Shown: positions 16,538 through 26,466, numbered from the stretch's first letter. The stretch: 34,649 nt of DNA from Saprospiraceae bacterium (GCA_020630525.1 JAHDBF010000012.1:3397-38045), one strand, 5' to 3'. The notes: generated from the sequence alone by a model not told the origin. Translations and numbers: made by a program.

Positions 16538-16912
16538 ATGCCTACTATAAATCAGTTGGTTAGGAAAGGTCGTAAAAAGATCGTTACAAAAAGTAAATCA
16601 AGAGCATTGGAAGGGTCGCCTCAGAAGAGGGGTGTTTGTACTAGAGTATATACAACTACACCTAAGAAGCCTAACTCTGCATTGAGAAAAGTTGCTAAAG
16701 TTAGATTGACAAATGGAATTGAAGTGATCGCATACATCCCTGGAGAAGGGCATAACTTGCAGGAACACTCTATTGTGTTGATTAGAGGAGGAAGAGTAAA
16801 AGATTTACCTGGTGTACGTTATACAATCGTAAGGGGAGCGCTTGATACAGCTGGAGTTGAAGGTAGACTACAGTCAAGATCTCAATATGGAACGAAGAGA
16901 CCTAAAAAATAA
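16538..16912 (+). CDS. rpsL: 30S ribosomal protein S12
   Basis: This 124-residue small-subunit protein at the decoding centre opens with [14 protein letters not shown], the standard S12 start. An in-frame ATG 21 nt upstream (16517) would add seven residues absent from the family, so 16538 is preferred. Key segments are [19 protein letters not shown] and [13 protein letters not shown]; the two Lys positions linked to streptomycin resistance (in PKKPNS and VKDLPG) carry Lys, the sensitive state. First gene of the str cluster, with a strong promoter upstream. Confidence 0.98.
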   Translation: MPTINQLVRKGRKKIVTKSKSRALEGSPQKRGVCTRVYTTTPKKPNSALRKVAKVRLTNGIEVIAYIPGEGHNLQEHSIVLIRGGRVKDLPGVRYTIVRGALDTAGVEGRLQSRSQYGTKRPKK

Positions 16913-16938
16913 TCTGGTAGTATTTAAATTAAAAGCAC

Positions 16939-17406
16939 ATGCGTAAAAGAAAGCCTAAAAAGAGAATTCTAGCACCAGATCCAAGATTTGGTGACCCAAT
17001 GGTGACTCAATTTGTAAATCATTTAATGTATAGTGGGAAGAAAACTACTTCTTTTCAGATATTTTATTCTGCATTAGATATAGTTGGTGAAAAATCTGGA
17101 GAAAACCCACATGACGTTTGGAAGCAAGCATTACAAAACATAATGCCTGCTGTTGAAGTAAGAAGTAAAAGAGTCGGGGGAGCTACATTCCAAATTCCTA
17201 CAGAAATCAGAGCTGCAAGAAAAACTTCTATCGGTATGAAGTGGATGCTTAAGTATGCAAGAACCCGTGGAGGTAGAGGAATGGCAGAAAAATTAGCTGC
17301 GGAAATTATAGCTGCAAGCAAAGGAGAAGGTGCAGCAGTGAAGAAAAAAGAAGATACGCACAGAATGGCAGATGCCAATAGAGCGTTCGCTCACTTTAGA
17401 GCTTAA
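16939..17406 (+). CDS. rpsG: 30S ribosomal protein S7
   Basis: This 155-residue protein nucleates assembly of the 30S head and contacts E-site tRNA. It opens [30 protein letters not shown], of which the [10 protein letters not shown] core is diagnostic; [34 protein letters not shown] and the C-terminal [15 protein letters not shown] match S7. Length is typical. It starts 26 nt after rpsL and precedes fusA by 40 nt. Confidence 0.98.
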   Translation: MRKRKPKKRILAPDPRFGDPMVTQFVNHLMYSGKKTTSFQIFYSALDIVGEKSGENPHDVWKQALQNIMPAVEVRSKRVGGATFQIPTEIRAARKTSIGMKWMLKYARTRGGRGMAEKLAAEIIAASKGEGAAVKKKEDTHRMADANRAFAHFRA

Positions 17407-17446
17407 TAAAAATAAAAATATTTTAGACCTAACAGTATTTTAGATC

Positions 17447-19582
17447 ATGGCTAGAGATTTAACATTTTATAGAAATATAGGTATTGCAGCACACATTGAT
17501 GCTGGAAAAACTACGACTACGGAACGTGTATTATATTACACAGGAATGAGTCACAAGATTGGAGAAGTTCACGATGGTGCAGCTACCATGGATTGGATGG
17601 AGCAAGAGCAAGAAAGAGGTATTACAATTACTTCTGCTGCTACAAAAACCAATTGGAACTGGAAAGGTCAAGATTATCCAATGAATATCATTGACACTCC
17701 TGGTCACGTGGATTTTACTGTTGAGGTTAATAGATCTTTAAGAGTATTGGACGGTTTAGTATTCTTGTTTTGTGCAGTTTCTGGTGTTGAACCACAATCT
17801 GAAACAAACTGGAGACTAGCTGATAATTATAATGTACCTAGAATCGGTTTTGTTAATAAAATGGATAGATCTGGTGCAGATTTTTTAAGCGTTGTGAAAG
17901 ACGTAAAAGAAAAGCTTGGTTCTGAAGCGATTCCATTGCAGATTCCTATTGGTGCAGAAGAAACTTTCAAGGGAGTAGTTGACCTAATTACCGGTAAGGC
18001 TATCGTTTGGAATGAGGATGATATGGGTATGACTTTCGAGGAAGTAGAGATTCCTGAGGATATCGTAGATACTGTTTCTGAATGGAGAGAAAAATTGTTA
18101 GAAGCAATCGCAGAATATGATGATGCTTTAATGGAGAAGTATTTTGAAGATCCAAATAGTATCACTGAAGAAGAAATGATTAATGCAGTAAGACAAGCAG
18201 TATTGGCTAATAAGTTTGTGCCAATGATGTGTGGTTCTGCATTTAAAAATAAAGGTGTTCAGGCAGTATTAGATGCAGTATGTGCATTCTTACCTTCTCC
18301 AATCGATGTTGGAGATATTACAGGTATGAATCCTAAAACTGATGAAGAAACTTCAAGAAAACCTTCTTCTGATGAGCCTTTTTCTGCTTTAGCATTTAAG
18401 ATTGCCACTGATCCTTACGTTGGTAGATTGGCATTCTTTAGAGTATATTCTGGATCTTTAGATGCAGGATCTTATATACTCAATAATAGAACTGGAAAGA
18501 AAGAAAGAATTTCAAGGTTATACCAAATGCACTCCAATAAGCAAAACCCAATCGATAGGGTAGAGTGTGGGGATATTGCAGCAGGTGTAGGATTTAAAGA
18601 TTTAAGAACAGGAGATACGCTTTCTTCAGAAGATGCTCCAATTGTTTTCGAATCTATGGTATTCCCAGATCCTGTAATTGGTGTAGCAGTTGAGCCTAAG
18701 TCTCAAAAAGATCTCGATAAGTTAGGAATGGCATTGGCCAAACTAGCAGAAGAGGATCCAACATTTAGAGTAAGATATGATGAAGATACAAACCAGACTG
18801 TAATTTCAGGAATGGGAGAACTTCACTTAGAAATTATACTAGATCGTTTAAGAAGAGAATTTAAAGTAGAATGTAATCAAGGAGCACCACAAGTAAGTTA
18901 CAAAGAAGCACTTACTAAAATGGTTGACCATACAGAGCGTTTAAAGAAACAATCTGGTGGATCTGGATTATTCGCAGAGATGTCTTTCGAACTAGGTCCT
19001 GCAGATGAAGAATTTTTAGAATCGGAAGATTATAAGAATGGTAAGGTGAAGTTGCAATTCGTGAACGATATTTTTGGAGGATCTATTCCTAAGGAATTTT
19101 TCCCTTCGGTAATCAAAGGTTTCAATGCTATGATGAACAATGGTGTCCTAGCGGGATACGGTATTGATAGTATGAAAGTGAGATTGTATGATGGTAAGAC
19201 ACACGCGGTGGATTCTAAGCCTATAGCTTTCGAATTAGCAGCAAAAGAAGGATTCAAAGCAGCAGCTAAAAGTTGTGGTCCTGTTTTACTTGAGCCAATC
19301 ATGAAATTAGAAGTTGTTACTCCAGAAGAATATACTGGAGCTGTAATTGGAGACTTAAACAGAAGACGTGGTCTTCCTAAATCTCAAGACCAAAGAACTG
19401 GTGGAGCAATCTCTATTAAAGCAGATGTGCCTCTTTCTGAAATGTTTGGTTATGTAACGCAATTAAGAACAATAACATCAGGTAGAGCCAATAGTACCAT
19501 GGAATTTTCGCATTACACTGCCGCACCAAAAAATGTTGCAGAAGAAGTAATTGCAAAATCTAATGGAGCAGTTGGCGTTTAA
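17447..19582 (+). CDS. fusA: Elongation factor G
   Basis: This 711-residue translational GTPase drives tRNA-mRNA translocation and, with RRF, ribosome recycling. The G domain has G1 [10 protein letters not shown] (15-24), the switch I piece RGITI, G3 DTPGHVDF and G4 NKMD. The rest has the EF-G domain II to V features, including GMGELHLE. The start [21 protein letters not shown] is normal for the family. It ends the str part of the cluster; tuf does not follow, as in other Bacteroidota. The rpsJ promoter begins 2 nt past its stop. Confidence 0.98.
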   Translation: MARDLTFYRNIGIAAHIDAGKTTTTERVLYYTGMSHKIGEVHDGAATMDWMEQEQERGITITSAATKTNWNWKGQDYPMNIIDTPGHVDFTVEVNRSLRVLDGLVFLFCAVSGVEPQSETNWRLADNYNVPRIGFVNKMDRSGADFLSVVKDVKEKLGSEAIPLQIPIGAEETFKGVVDLITGKAIVWNEDDMGMTFEEVEIPEDIVDTVSEWREKLLEAIAEYDDALMEKYFEDPNSITEEEMINAVRQAVLANKFVPMMCGSAFKNKGVQAVLDAVCAFLPSPIDVGDITGMNPKTDEETSRKPSSDEPFSALAFKIATDPYVGRLAFFRVYSGSLDAGSYILNNRTGKKERISRLYQMHSNKQNPIDRVECGDIAAGVGFKDLRTGDTLSSEDAPIVFESMVFPDPVIGVAVEPKSQKDLDKLGMALAKLAEEDPTFRVRYDEDTNQTVISGMGELHLEIILDRLRREFKVECNQGAPQVSYKEALTKMVDHTERLKKQSGGSGLFAEMSFELGPADEEFLESEDYKNGKVKLQFVNDIFGGSIPKEFFPSVIKGFNAMMNNGVLAGYGIDSMKVRLYDGKTHAVDSKPIAFELAAKEGFKAAAKSCGPVLLEPIMKLEVVTPEEYTGAVIGDLNRRRGLPKSQDQRTGGAISIKADVPLSEMFGYVTQLRTITSGRANSTMEFSHYTAAPKNVAEEVIAKSNGAVGV

Positions 19583-19583
19583 A

Positions 19584-19614
19584 TTTGGATAATTAAAAAA
19601 TAGCTGTATCTTTG
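19584..19614 (+). promoter_or_regulatory. Bacteroidota-type promoter of rpsJ and the S10 cluster
   Basis: TTTG at 19584-19587, a 19-nt spacer and TATCTTTG at 19607-19614 match the consensus exactly. The element lies in the 49-nt gap after fusA, so the S10-spc-alpha genes can be transcribed independently of rpsL-rpsG-fusA. Start near 19620 leaves about 12 nt before the rpsJ ATG. Confidence 0.85.
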
Positions 19615-19631
19615 CAGCCCTAATTAAAGGT

Positions 19632-19940
19632 ATGAATCAAAAGATAAGAATAAAACTTCGTTCGTATGACCACAATCTAGTGGATAAATCAACGGAGAAA
19701 ATAGTGAAAACTGTGAGAAACAGTGGAGCCGTGATATCTGGACCGATTCCTCTTCCGACTGAAAGAGAAGTATTTACTGTGTTGAAATCACCACACGTAA
19801 ATAAAAAGTCGAGAGAGCAATTCCAGCTCAGGACCCACAAAAGATTGATAGAAATCTTTACTCCTACTCAAAAAACTGTAGACTCTCTATCTAAGCTAGA
19901 GCTACCGAGTGGTGTGGATATTCAGGTCAAACTCACATAA
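19632..19940 (+). CDS. rpsJ: 30S ribosomal protein S10
   Basis: This 102-residue small-subunit head protein, also a NusB partner in antitermination, reads [30 protein letters not shown] (the conserved loop) and [17 protein letters not shown], ending in a beta strand as usual. First gene of the S10 cluster with its own promoter. A 68-nt gap with a hairpin follows before rplC. Confidence 0.98.
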   Translation: MNQKIRIKLRSYDHNLVDKSTEKIVKTVRNSGAVISGPIPLPTEREVFTVLKSPHVNKKSREQFQLRTHKRLIEIFTPTQKTVDSLSKLELPSGVDIQVKLT

Positions 19941-19959
19941 TATAATTTAAAATAATTAA

Positions 19960-19989
19960 GACCACTATCAATATGATTTGGTGGAGGTC
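19960..19989 (+). promoter_or_regulatory. Hairpin in the rpsJ-rplC spacer, possible leader element
   Basis: CCAC (19962-19965) pairs with GTGG (19981-19984) and, inside it, ATCA (19967-19970) with TGAT (19974-19977) around an ATA loop. A competing pair GACC (19960-19963) with GGTC (19986-19989) uses the same bases. It lies 20 nt before the L3 start, so it could affect rplC translation. Confidence 0.35.
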
Positions 19990-20008
19990 AATATAATAAT
20001 GTTCAGAA

Positions 20009-20629
20009 ATGGATGGAATAATTGGACGTAAGTTAGGTATGACTAGCATATTTGATGATATGGGTAATAATATCGCCTGTACTATCATCGAAGCTTCTCC
20101 TAATGTTGTCACTCAAGTAAAAAACGAAGACTCAGACGGTTATGCCGCCTTGCAAATAGGTTATGGCGATCGTACCGAAAAGAGACTTAGTAAGGCTATG
20201 ATCGGCCACTTTAAGAAGAGTGGTGCTTCTCCAAAAAGAAAGTTAGTTGAGTTCAGAGATTCAACAATTGACAAAAATGCAGGAGATACAATTGCAATAG
20301 ACGAGATTTTTGCAGAAGGTGATAAAGTAAACGCAATTGGAGTTTCAAAGGGTAAAGGTTTTCAAGGTGTTGTTAAGCGTCATGGTTTTCATGGTGTTGG
20401 TGATGCTACACACGGACAACATAATAGATTAAGAGCTCCTGGTTCTATCGGGGCTGGGTCTACACCTTCTAAAGTTGTAAAAGGCATGCGTATGGCAGGT
20501 CGTACTGGAGGAGAAAGGGTAAAAACTAAAAACCTTAAAGTAGTGAAAGTTTTTGCTGAGAAAAATTTATTGTTAATAAAAGGAGCTGTCCCTGGACATA
20601 AAGGTTCTTTCATAATTATAGAAAAATAA
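20009..20629 (+). CDS. rplC: 50S ribosomal protein L3
   Basis: This 206-residue protein binds near the peptidyl-transferase centre and is an early assembly protein. It opens [19 protein letters not shown], the L3 signature, and carries the long loop [36 protein letters not shown], including the Gln in GQHNR modified in other bacteria. End KGSFIIIEK is normal. It begins the tight rplC-rplD pair (5 nt). Confidence 0.98.
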   Translation: MDGIIGRKLGMTSIFDDMGNNIACTIIEASPNVVTQVKNEDSDGYAALQIGYGDRTEKRLSKAMIGHFKKSGASPKRKLVEFRDSTIDKNAGDTIAIDEIFAEGDKVNAIGVSKGKGFQGVVKRHGFHGVGDATHGQHNRLRAPGSIGAGSTPSKVVKGMRMAGRTGGERVKTKNLKVVKVFAEKNLLLIKGAVPGHKGSFIIIEK

Positions 20630-20634
20630 TCCTG

Positions 20635-21261
20635 ATGAAAATCGATGTAATAAATACACAAGGACAGTCAACAGGAAGATCAGTAGAGCTACCTGAAAAC
20701 GTATTCGGCGTTGAGCCAAATAACCATGCAGTGTACTTAGCAGTAAAATCTTATCAAGCTGCCCAAAGACAAGGAACCCACAAATCTAAAGAGAAAGGTG
20801 AGGTTAATAAGTCAACGAAAAAAATCAAAAAACAAAAGGGTACAGGAACAGCAAGAGCTGGATCTTTAAAGTCTCCACTATTTAAAGGTGGTGGAAGAGT
20901 CTTTGGACCTAAACCACATAAATATAGTGTAGGGGTAAATAAAAAAGTCAACCAGTTAGCCAGATATTCAGCGCTTTCTGCTAAAGCAAGTGAGGGATTA
21001 ATTAAAGTAATTGAAGATTTTAGCTACGAAGCACCCAAAACTAAAGATTTTCAAAGCGTCCTAAATAACCTTGAACTAGCTGGTAAAAAATCAATTTTTG
21101 TCTCTGGAAATCCAGACAAAAATGTTTACCTCTCAAGTAAAAACATACAAAAAGTAGGAGTAATCTCTGTAGATACAATGAATATTTTTGATATTCTAAG
21201 TGCTAATACAATAGTTCTAACGGAGAGTGCAATTGAGAAAATGAAATCAGCTACTTCTTAA
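20635..21261 (+). CDS. rplD: 50S ribosomal protein L4
   Basis: This 208-residue large-subunit protein has a loop that lines the exit tunnel. The tunnel-loop segment KKQKGTGTARAGSLKSPLFKGGGRVFGPKPHKYS is complete and follows QRQGTHKSKEKGEV. In gamma-proteobacteria L4 also represses its own operon; no such leader is evident here. It sits 5 nt after rplC and 11 nt before rplW. Confidence 0.98.
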   Translation: MKIDVINTQGQSTGRSVELPENVFGVEPNNHAVYLAVKSYQAAQRQGTHKSKEKGEVNKSTKKIKKQKGTGTARAGSLKSPLFKGGGRVFGPKPHKYSVGVNKKVNQLARYSALSAKASEGLIKVIEDFSYEAPKTKDFQSVLNNLELAGKKSIFVSGNPDKNVYLSSKNIQKVGVISVDTMNIFDILSANTIVLTESAIEKMKSATS

Positions 21262-21272
21262 TAACAGTAATT

Positions 21273-21569
21273 ATGTCTAAGCAAGTATTAATAAAACCGA
21301 TTATATCTGAAAAGTCAGAGATTCTGACAGAAGATTTAGGAAAATACAGTTTTGTGGTTAATAAATTAGCTAATAAAATTGAGATAAAATCAGCTATTGA
21401 AAAATTATACGGAGTAAATGTTGCTGGTATAAATACAATAGTAATGCCTTCTAAATCTAAAGTGAGAAACACGAAGACAGGAGTTCAGAAGGGTAGAGTG
21501 TCAAGCTTTAAAAAAGCAATTGTAACTCTAGTAGATGGAGAGGAAATTGACTTCTTCGGAGAAATTTAA
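21273..21569 (+). CDS. rplW: 50S ribosomal protein L23
   Basis: This 98-residue protein sits at the tunnel exit and docks SRP and trigger factor. The opening MSKQVLIKPIISEKSEIL and the KYSFVVNKLANKIEIKSAIEKLYGV motif are standard; the loop before KVRNTKTGVQKGRVSSFKKAIV is short. Length is normal for bacteria. It lies 26 nt before rplB. Confidence 0.97.
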   Translation: MSKQVLIKPIISEKSEILTEDLGKYSFVVNKLANKIEIKSAIEKLYGVNVAGINTIVMPSKSKVRNTKTGVQKGRVSSFKKAIVTLVDGEEIDFFGEI

Positions 21570-21595
21570 TTTGAAAATTTAAACTGACAATTGTA

Positions 21596-22420
21596 ATGTC
21601 ATTAAAGAAATTTAATCCAATAACACCAGGTACGCGTCACAGAGTAGGAAATACTTATGATGAAGTAACTACGAACAAGCCAGAGAAGAGCCTTACTAAA
21701 GGTTTAACAAAAAAAGGTGGTCGTAATAGAACTGGTAAAATGACCATGAGAAATCGTGGTGGAGGACATAAAAGAAAATACAGAGTAATCGATTTCAAAA
21801 GAGATAAGGACGGAGTAGTAGGTATCGTAAAAACGATAGAATACGATCCGAACAGAACATCTTACATCGCTCTAATCGAATATGCTGATGGAGAAAAGAG
21901 GTATATACTTGCCCCAGATAAACTTGCTGTTGGTGCAGAAGTAATCTCAGGGGACAGTGTTGAACCTACGATCGGAAATGCAATGAGACTTGATAAAGTG
22001 CCTTTGGGAGCATCTATCCATGCGATAGAAATGACACCAGGGAGAGGAGCAGCTTTGGCAAGAGGTGCTGGTACTTATGGAGTATTGGTAAGCAAAGAAG
22101 CTAAATACTGTGTTGTGAAATTGCCATCTGGAGAAGTAAGGAAAATATTAAGTGTTTGCAGATGTACAATTGGAATTTCTTCTAATAGCGACCACAACAA
22201 ACAAGTTTTAGGAAAAGCTGGAAGAAGTAGATGGATAGGAAAGAGACCTAGAGTAAGAGGTGTAGCGATGAACCCTGTAGATCACCCGATGGGTGGTGGT
22301 GAAGGTAGAGCTTCAGGTGGTCACCCGAGATCAAGAACAGGAATCATGGCGAAAGGGCAGAAAACGCGTAATAATAAGAAGCATTCTACTCAATTGATAA
22401 TATCAAAACGTAAGAAATAA
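21596..22420 (+). CDS. rplB: 50S ribosomal protein L2
   Basis: This 274-residue protein is needed for subunit joining and peptidyl transferase. Visible: [45 protein letters not shown], and the C-terminal [27 protein letters not shown] with the conserved His. The start is normal. It is followed by rpsS after 2 nt, so translational coupling is likely. Confidence 0.98.
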   Translation: MSLKKFNPITPGTRHRVGNTYDEVTTNKPEKSLTKGLTKKGGRNRTGKMTMRNRGGGHKRKYRVIDFKRDKDGVVGIVKTIEYDPNRTSYIALIEYADGEKRYILAPDKLAVGAEVISGDSVEPTIGNAMRLDKVPLGASIHAIEMTPGRGAALARGAGTYGVLVSKEAKYCVVKLPSGEVRKILSVCRCTIGISSNSDHNKQVLGKAGRSRWIGKRPRVRGVAMNPVDHPMGGGEGRASGGHPRSRTGIMAKGQKTRNNKKHSTQLIISKRKK

Positions 22421-22422
22421 TA

Positions 22423-22689
22423 ATGTCTAGATCGTTAAAAAAAGGACCTTATGTTGGTCATAAACTTTTGAAAAAAGTTTTGGCAGCTAAAGAAAGTGGT
22501 AAAAAGTCTGTAATCAAGACATGGTCAAGATCTTCAATGATTATTCCTGATATGGTTGGTTCAACTATCGCTGTTCATAATGGGAAATCTTTTATACCAG
22601 TTTATGTAACTGAAAATATGGTAGGCCATAAATTAGGTGAGTTTGCTCTAACGAGAACTTACAAAGGTCACCAGGGAAATAGAAAATAA
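22423..22689 (+). CDS. rpsS: 30S ribosomal protein S19
   Basis: This 88-residue protein of the 30S head, partner of S13, reads [19 protein letters not shown], then [52 protein letters not shown], a full S19 pattern. Length is typical. It sits between rplB (2 nt) and rplV (26 nt). Confidence 0.98.
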   Translation: MSRSLKKGPYVGHKLLKKVLAAKESGKKSVIKTWSRSSMIIPDMVGSTIAVHNGKSFIPVYVTENMVGHKLGEFALTRTYKGHQGNRK

Positions 22690-22715
22690 ACAACTTTAGA
22701 AAATAGACTAAAGAA

Positions 22716-23108
22716 ATGGAAGCAGTAGCTAAATTAAAAAATTGTCCGCTCTCAGCTAGAAAGATGAGACTTGTAGTAGCAAATATTCGAGGAAAGAATG
22801 TAAATGAAGCTTTGGATATATTAAGATTTACAACAAGAGAAGCGTCAGAATGGGCTGAAAAAGTTCTTTTATCTGCAATTGCAAATTGGGAGAACAAATT
22901 AGATAATGCATACGAAGCAGGAGATTACGATCTCTATGTAAAGACTGCATTGGTTGATGAAGCTGGTATGCTAAAGAGATTTAGACCTGCTCCACACGGA
23001 AGAGCACATAGAATAAGAAAAAGATCAAATCACCTTACTTTAATTGTTGAAAATGGTAAGGCTTTAGATAACGCAGCTGATACAGCCGCTAATGATAACC
23101 AAGAATAA
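22716..23108 (+). CDS. rplV: 50S ribosomal protein L22
   Basis: This 130-residue protein extends a beta hairpin into the exit tunnel. LKNCPLSARKMRLVVANIRGK opens the family pattern, and the hairpin MLKRFRPAPHGRAHRIRKRSNHLTLIV is intact. A short acidic/Asn-rich tail (DNAADTAANDNQE) follows the fold, longer than in E. coli L22. The rpsC start is 12 nt downstream. Confidence 0.97.
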   Translation: MEAVAKLKNCPLSARKMRLVVANIRGKNVNEALDILRFTTREASEWAEKVLLSAIANWENKLDNAYEAGDYDLYVKTALVDEAGMLKRFRPAPHGRAHRIRKRSNHLTLIVENGKALDNAADTAANDNQE

Positions 23109-23120
23109 TTAATTATCTAC

Positions 23121-23867
23121 ATGGGTCAAAAAACAAATCCAATTGGAAATAGGCTAGGAATCATCAGAGGTTGGGATTCTAGCTGGTACGGAGGAAAGAA
23201 CTTTGGAGAAAAGGTAGTAGAAGACGAGAAAATTAGAAGATATTTATTAGCCAGAATTCAAAAAGGTGGAATTTCTAAAATTGTTATAGAAAGAACACTA
23301 AAGAGAATCACGGTAACAATAAATACATCCAGACCTGGTATTATCATCGGTAAGGGTGGATCTGAAGTTGATAAAATTCGCGAGGAGCTTAAAAAACTGA
23401 CAGGTAATGATATTCAGATCAATATAGTAGAAATACGTAAACCTGAATTAGATGCCAATATCGTTGGAGAATCAATAGCTAAGCAAATCGAATCAAGAGT
23501 AAACTATAGAAGAGCCATCAAGATGGCTATACAGTCTACAATGAGAGCAGGAGCTGAGGGAATAAAAGTGAGAATCAGTGGTAGATTGAATGGTGCGGAA
23601 ATGGCACGTTCTGAAGAATATAAAGACGGAAGAACTCCATTGCACACTTTTAGAGCTGATATTGATTACGCATTACAAGAAGCATTGACCGTATATGGTC
23701 TGATAGGTGTGAAAGTATGGATTTGTAAAGGAGAAGTACTTGGTAAAAGAGACCTTTCGCCTAATGTAGGTGTGGATCAAAAGACTAAAGGAGGTCGAGG
23801 TGGAAACAGAGGCGGAAACAATAGAGGAGGCCGAGGTGGAAACAGAGGCGGAAATAGAAGAAATTAA
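23121..23867 (+). CDS. rpsC: 30S ribosomal protein S3 with Arg/Gly/Asn tail
   Basis: This 248-residue protein lines the mRNA entry channel and contributes to the helicase activity of the 30S. The N-terminal [20 protein letters not shown], the KH motif [16 protein letters not shown] and the C-domain [27 protein letters not shown] are standard. From about residue 224 the tail is only Gly, Arg and Asn ([12 protein letters not shown], then the same with one change), produced by a 36-nt tandem duplication. Such RGG-like tails can bind RNA, which is inference here. The next gene, rplP, is 56 nt away with a -7 promoter element in between. Confidence 0.97.
   Translation: MGQKTNPIGNRLGIIRGWDSSWYGGKNFGEKVVEDEKIRRYLLARIQKGGISKIVIERTLKRITVTINTSRPGIIIGKGGSEVDKIREELKKLTGNDIQINIVEIRKPELDANIVGESIAKQIESRVNYRRAIKMAIQSTMRAGAEGIKVRISGRLNGAEMARSEEYKDGRTPLHTFRADIDYALQEALTVYGLIGVKVWICKGEVLGKRDLSPNVGVDQKTKGGRGGNRGGNNRGGRGGNRGGNRRN
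23790..23855 (+). repeat. 36-nt in-frame tandem duplication in rpsC
   Basis: The 30-nt stretches 23790-23819 and 23826-23855 differ at only two bases and are 36 nt apart, so the unit is 12 codons ([12 protein letters not shown]). Within it CGAGGTGGAAACAGAGGCGG is exact in both copies. This is typical of slippage or unequal exchange. Confidence 0.9.
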
Positions 23868-23880
23868 AATAAAAAAGTCG

Positions 23881-23888
23881 TACTTTTG
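23881..23888 (+). promoter_or_regulatory. Possible internal -7 element before rplP
   Basis: TACTTTTG is an exact TAnnTTTG match 36 nt before the rplP ATG, in the longest gap between rplC and rpoA except the one before rpoA itself. No TTTG lies at the proper distance upstream (the bases there are rpsC codons). The AAAAAGT/ACTTTTT arms around it could also form a weak hairpin. Confidence 0.3.
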
Positions 23889-23923
23889 CGGCACTTTTTC
23901 AAGAGAGTTAATGTAATTATACA

Positions 23924-24346
23924 ATGTTACAACCGAAAAGAACAAAATATAGAAAGCATCAGAAAGGAAGAATTAAGGGACTTGCGTATAAAGGAAGTAC
24001 CATTAACTTCGGCTCATTTGCTTTAAAATCCATGGAAGAAGCTTTTATCACTAATAGACAGATAGAAGCAGCAAGGATTGCTATGACAAGATATATGCAG
24101 AGACAGGGTAAAGTTTGGATTAGAATATTTCCAGACAAACCAATAACTGCAAAGCCTCTTGAGGTAAGGATGGGTAAGGGTAAAGGTGCCGTTGACCATT
24201 GGGTAGCTAGGATAAAGCCAGGAAGAATAATGTTTGAAATGGATGGTGTTCCTAAAGAGGTTGCTTTCGAAGCTTTGAGACTTGCAGCACAAAAGTTGCC
24301 AGTAAGAACTAAAACGGTTGTAAGACCAGATTTCGTTGAAGAATAA
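23924..24346 (+). CDS. rplP: 50S ribosomal protein L16
   Basis: This 140-residue protein near the A site opens [16 protein letters not shown], then [42 protein letters not shown], and contains [24 protein letters not shown]; Arg in LEVRMG is the position hydroxylated in some bacteria. Length and both ends fit L16. It is 12 nt from rpmC. Confidence 0.98.
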   Translation: MLQPKRTKYRKHQKGRIKGLAYKGSTINFGSFALKSMEEAFITNRQIEAARIAMTRYMQRQGKVWIRIFPDKPITAKPLEVRMGKGKGAVDHWVARIKPGRIMFEMDGVPKEVAFEALRLAAQKLPVRTKTVVRPDFVEE

Positions 24347-24358
24347 TCTATTTGAGTA

Positions 24359-24610
24359 ATGGCAAGTAAAAAATTTATAGAATTACAAGAATTTTCAGAT
24401 GAGCAGTTACAAAACGAGCTCTCAGAAACTGTAGTTCAATACAGAAAAATGAAATTTGATCATGCGCTAAAAGGTCTTGAAAATCCAATGACCATTAGAG
24501 CTGTAAGAAGAGATATCGCTAGACTGAAAAATGAAGCTAGAAGAAGAGAAGTGGCGAACTTTACTGAAGCCCAAGTAGCGAAAAGATCTAAAATTAGAAA
24601 TAGAAAATAA
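24359..24610 (+). CDS. rpmC: 50S ribosomal protein L29
   Basis: This 83-residue two-helix protein near the exit site is slightly longer than the 60-70 residues of many bacteria because of a basic tail after [11 protein letters not shown] ([19 protein letters not shown]). The core [45 protein letters not shown] is typical. The rpsQ gene starts 5 nt later. Confidence 0.95.
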   Translation: MASKKFIELQEFSDEQLQNELSETVVQYRKMKFDHALKGLENPMTIRAVRRDIARLKNEARRREVANFTEAQVAKRSKIRNRK

Positions 24611-24615
24611 TCTCA

Positions 24616-24879
24616 ATGTCAGAGGTAAAGGAAAAACACAAAAAACAAAGAATAGGCGTTGTTAGCAGCAACAAAATGGATAAATCCATAACTGTTCTTA
24701 TTGAAAGAAAACTTCGTCACCCAATTTACGGTAAATTCGTAAAGAAAAGTAAGAAGTTTATGGCACACGATGCCGCCAACGAATGTAACGAAGGTGATCT
24801 AGTAAAAATCGAAGAATCTAGACCATTGAGTGCAAAAAAACGTTGGAAATTAGTTGAAATTATAGAAAGAGCTAAGTAA
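24616..24879 (+). CDS. rpsQ: 30S ribosomal protein S17
   Basis: This 87-residue OB-fold protein binds 16S rRNA helix 11. [66 protein letters not shown] are the family pattern in full. It lies 5 nt after rpmC and 12 nt before rplN. Confidence 0.97.
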   Translation: MSEVKEKHKKQRIGVVSSNKMDKSITVLIERKLRHPIYGKFVKKSKKFMAHDAANECNEGDLVKIEESRPLSAKKRWKLVEIIERAK

Positions 24880-24891
24880 ACATATTTAAGA

Positions 24892-25257
24892 ATGATACAA
24901 CAGGAAAGTAGACTTAAAGTAGCAGACAACTCTGGAGCCAAAGAAGCACTTTGTATCCGTGTATTGGGTGGATCTGGAAGAAGATATGCTTCAGTTGGCG
25001 ATAAAATTATCGTTTCTGTAAAAGTAGCATCACCTGGTGGTGTAAAAAAAGGTCTAGTGTCGCCGGCGGTAGTCGTAAGAACTAAAAAAGAAGTAAGAAG
25101 AAAAGATGGATCATACATCCGCTTTGATGACAACGCAGTTGTTTTACTTACTCCAGCTGATGAACCAAGAGGAACAAGGATTTTTGGACCTGTTGCTAGA
25201 GAATTAAGAGAGAAGGAATATATGAGAATTGTTTCACTTGCTCCCGAAGTACTATAA
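24892..25257 (+). CDS. rplN: 50S ribosomal protein L14
   Basis: This 121-residue protein at the subunit interface opens [33 protein letters not shown], the conserved L14 start, and has [29 protein letters not shown] before the C-terminal SLAPEVL. Length is standard (122 in most bacteria). rplX starts 12 nt on. Confidence 0.98.
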   Translation: MIQQESRLKVADNSGAKEALCIRVLGGSGRRYASVGDKIIVSVKVASPGGVKKGLVSPAVVVRTKKEVRRKDGSYIRFDDNAVVLLTPADEPRGTRIFGPVARELREKEYMRIVSLAPEVL

Positions 25258-25269
25258 AAAGGAAATAAA

Positions 25270-25611
25270 ATGGCATTTAAAAAGCAAATAGAAAGCCCAA
25301 ACAAAATCCACATCAAAAAGGGAGACAAAGTTGTTGTGATTTCTGGCTCAAATAAAGGAGCTACTGGAGAAGTATTAGAAGTTTTTCCAAAGAAATATAG
25401 AGCAATTATCGATGGTGTTAATATCGTAAAAAAACACACCAAGCCAACTAATGATAACCCTGGTGGAATTAACGAACAAGAAGCCGCTATTCATATTTCC
25501 AATATAATGATCGTTGATCCGAAAACAGGTGAACCATCAAAAATCGGAAGAAAAAAAGTGGATGGTAAGACTGTAAGATTTGCTAAAAAATCAGGAGAAA
25601 TAATTAAGTAA
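25270..25611 (+). CDS. rplX: 50S ribosomal protein L24
   Basis: This 113-residue assembly-initiator protein carries the KOW motif [21 protein letters not shown], followed by [49 protein letters not shown]. Its stop and the rplE start share one base (TAATG), a coupled pair. Confidence 0.97.
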   Translation: MAFKKQIESPNKIHIKKGDKVVVISGSNKGATGEVLEVFPKKYRAIIDGVNIVKKHTKPTNDNPGGINEQEAAIHISNIMIVDPKTGEPSKIGRKKVDGKTVRFAKKSGEIIK

Positions 25612-26174
25612 TGAGTTACATACCTAATTTACAGAAAAAATATAAAGAGGAGATTGTTGCCAAATTAATGGAGGAGTTTAAATACAGCTCTGTTATGGAA
25701 GTCCCAAAATTAAAGAAAATTACCCTCAATAGAGGTGTAGGTGGTGCAACCCAAGATAAAAAAATTGCCGCTAACGCAGTTGAGGAACTCACTTTGATAA
25801 GTGGTCAGAAATCTGTACCAACAAAAGCAAAGACTTCTATTTCCAACTTTAAGTTAAGAGAAGGAATGGTTATCGGGGCTAAGGTAACACTAAGAGGTAC
25901 TAAAATGTACGAATTCCTTGACAGATTGGTTTCTGTAGCTCTACCTAGAGTAAGGGATTTTAGAGGAATAAAAGATAAAGCATTTGACGGAAGAGGAAAT
26001 TACTCATTGGGTATTACAGAGCAAATAATCTTCCCAGAAATTGATATCGATAAAGTAAGTAAAATTACAGGTTTAGACATTAGTTTCGTGACATCAGCCA
26101 AAACAGATGCAGAAGCATTAGCTTTGCTTAAGTATTTAGGGCTACCATTTAAAAATCAAAATATAGCTGTCTAG
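25611..26174 (+). CDS. rplE: 50S ribosomal protein L5
   Basis: This 187-residue protein binds 5S rRNA and the P-site tRNA. It has [48 protein letters not shown], the loop [26 protein letters not shown] and the C-terminal LLKYLGLPF. Length is typical. Start overlaps rplX by one base and rpsN follows after 2 nt. Confidence 0.98.
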   Translation: MSYIPNLQKKYKEEIVAKLMEEFKYSSVMEVPKLKKITLNRGVGGATQDKKIAANAVEELTLISGQKSVPTKAKTSISNFKLREGMVIGAKVTLRGTKMYEFLDRLVSVALPRVRDFRGIKDKAFDGRGNYSLGITEQIIFPEIDIDKVSKITGLDISFVTSAKTDAEALALLKYLGLPFKNQNIAV

Positions 26175-26176
26175 TT

Positions 26177-26446
26177 ATGGCAAGGAAATCACTAATAGCA
26201 AGAGAGGCAAAAAGAGTAAAACTCGTTGCAAAATACGCTAAATTAAGAGAAAAGTTAAAAGCAGAAGGTGACTACGATGCTTTAGACAAATTACCTAAAA
26301 ATGCAAGTCCAGTAAGATTGCACAATAGATGTAAACTTACAGGAAGACCAAAAGGTTACATGAGAAAATTTGGAATCAACCGTGTAACATTTAGAAAAAT
26401 GGCTAACGAAGGTAAAATTCCTGGAATAACTAAAGCCAGTTGGTAA
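26177..26446 (+). CDS. rpsN: 30S ribosomal protein S14, zinc-independent form
   Basis: This 89-residue protein is in the longer, zinc-free class: the CxxC pairs of the short 61-residue type are missing, and the fold is completed by the longer N-terminal half ([33 protein letters not shown]). The C-terminal [39 protein letters not shown] is diagnostic. Only one Cys remains. It lies between rplE (2 nt) and rpsH (20 nt). Confidence 0.97.
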   Translation: MARKSLIAREAKRVKLVAKYAKLREKLKAEGDYDALDKLPKNASPVRLHNRCKLTGRPKGYMRKFGINRVTFRKMANEGKIPGITKASW

Positions 26447-26466
26447 ACTAAGAAAAAAGATTTGAT

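Noticed and set aside
24726-25442. Long open frame on the minus strand across rpsQ, rplN and rplX
   Set aside because: It crosses three certain ribosomal genes on the other strand and resembles no family.
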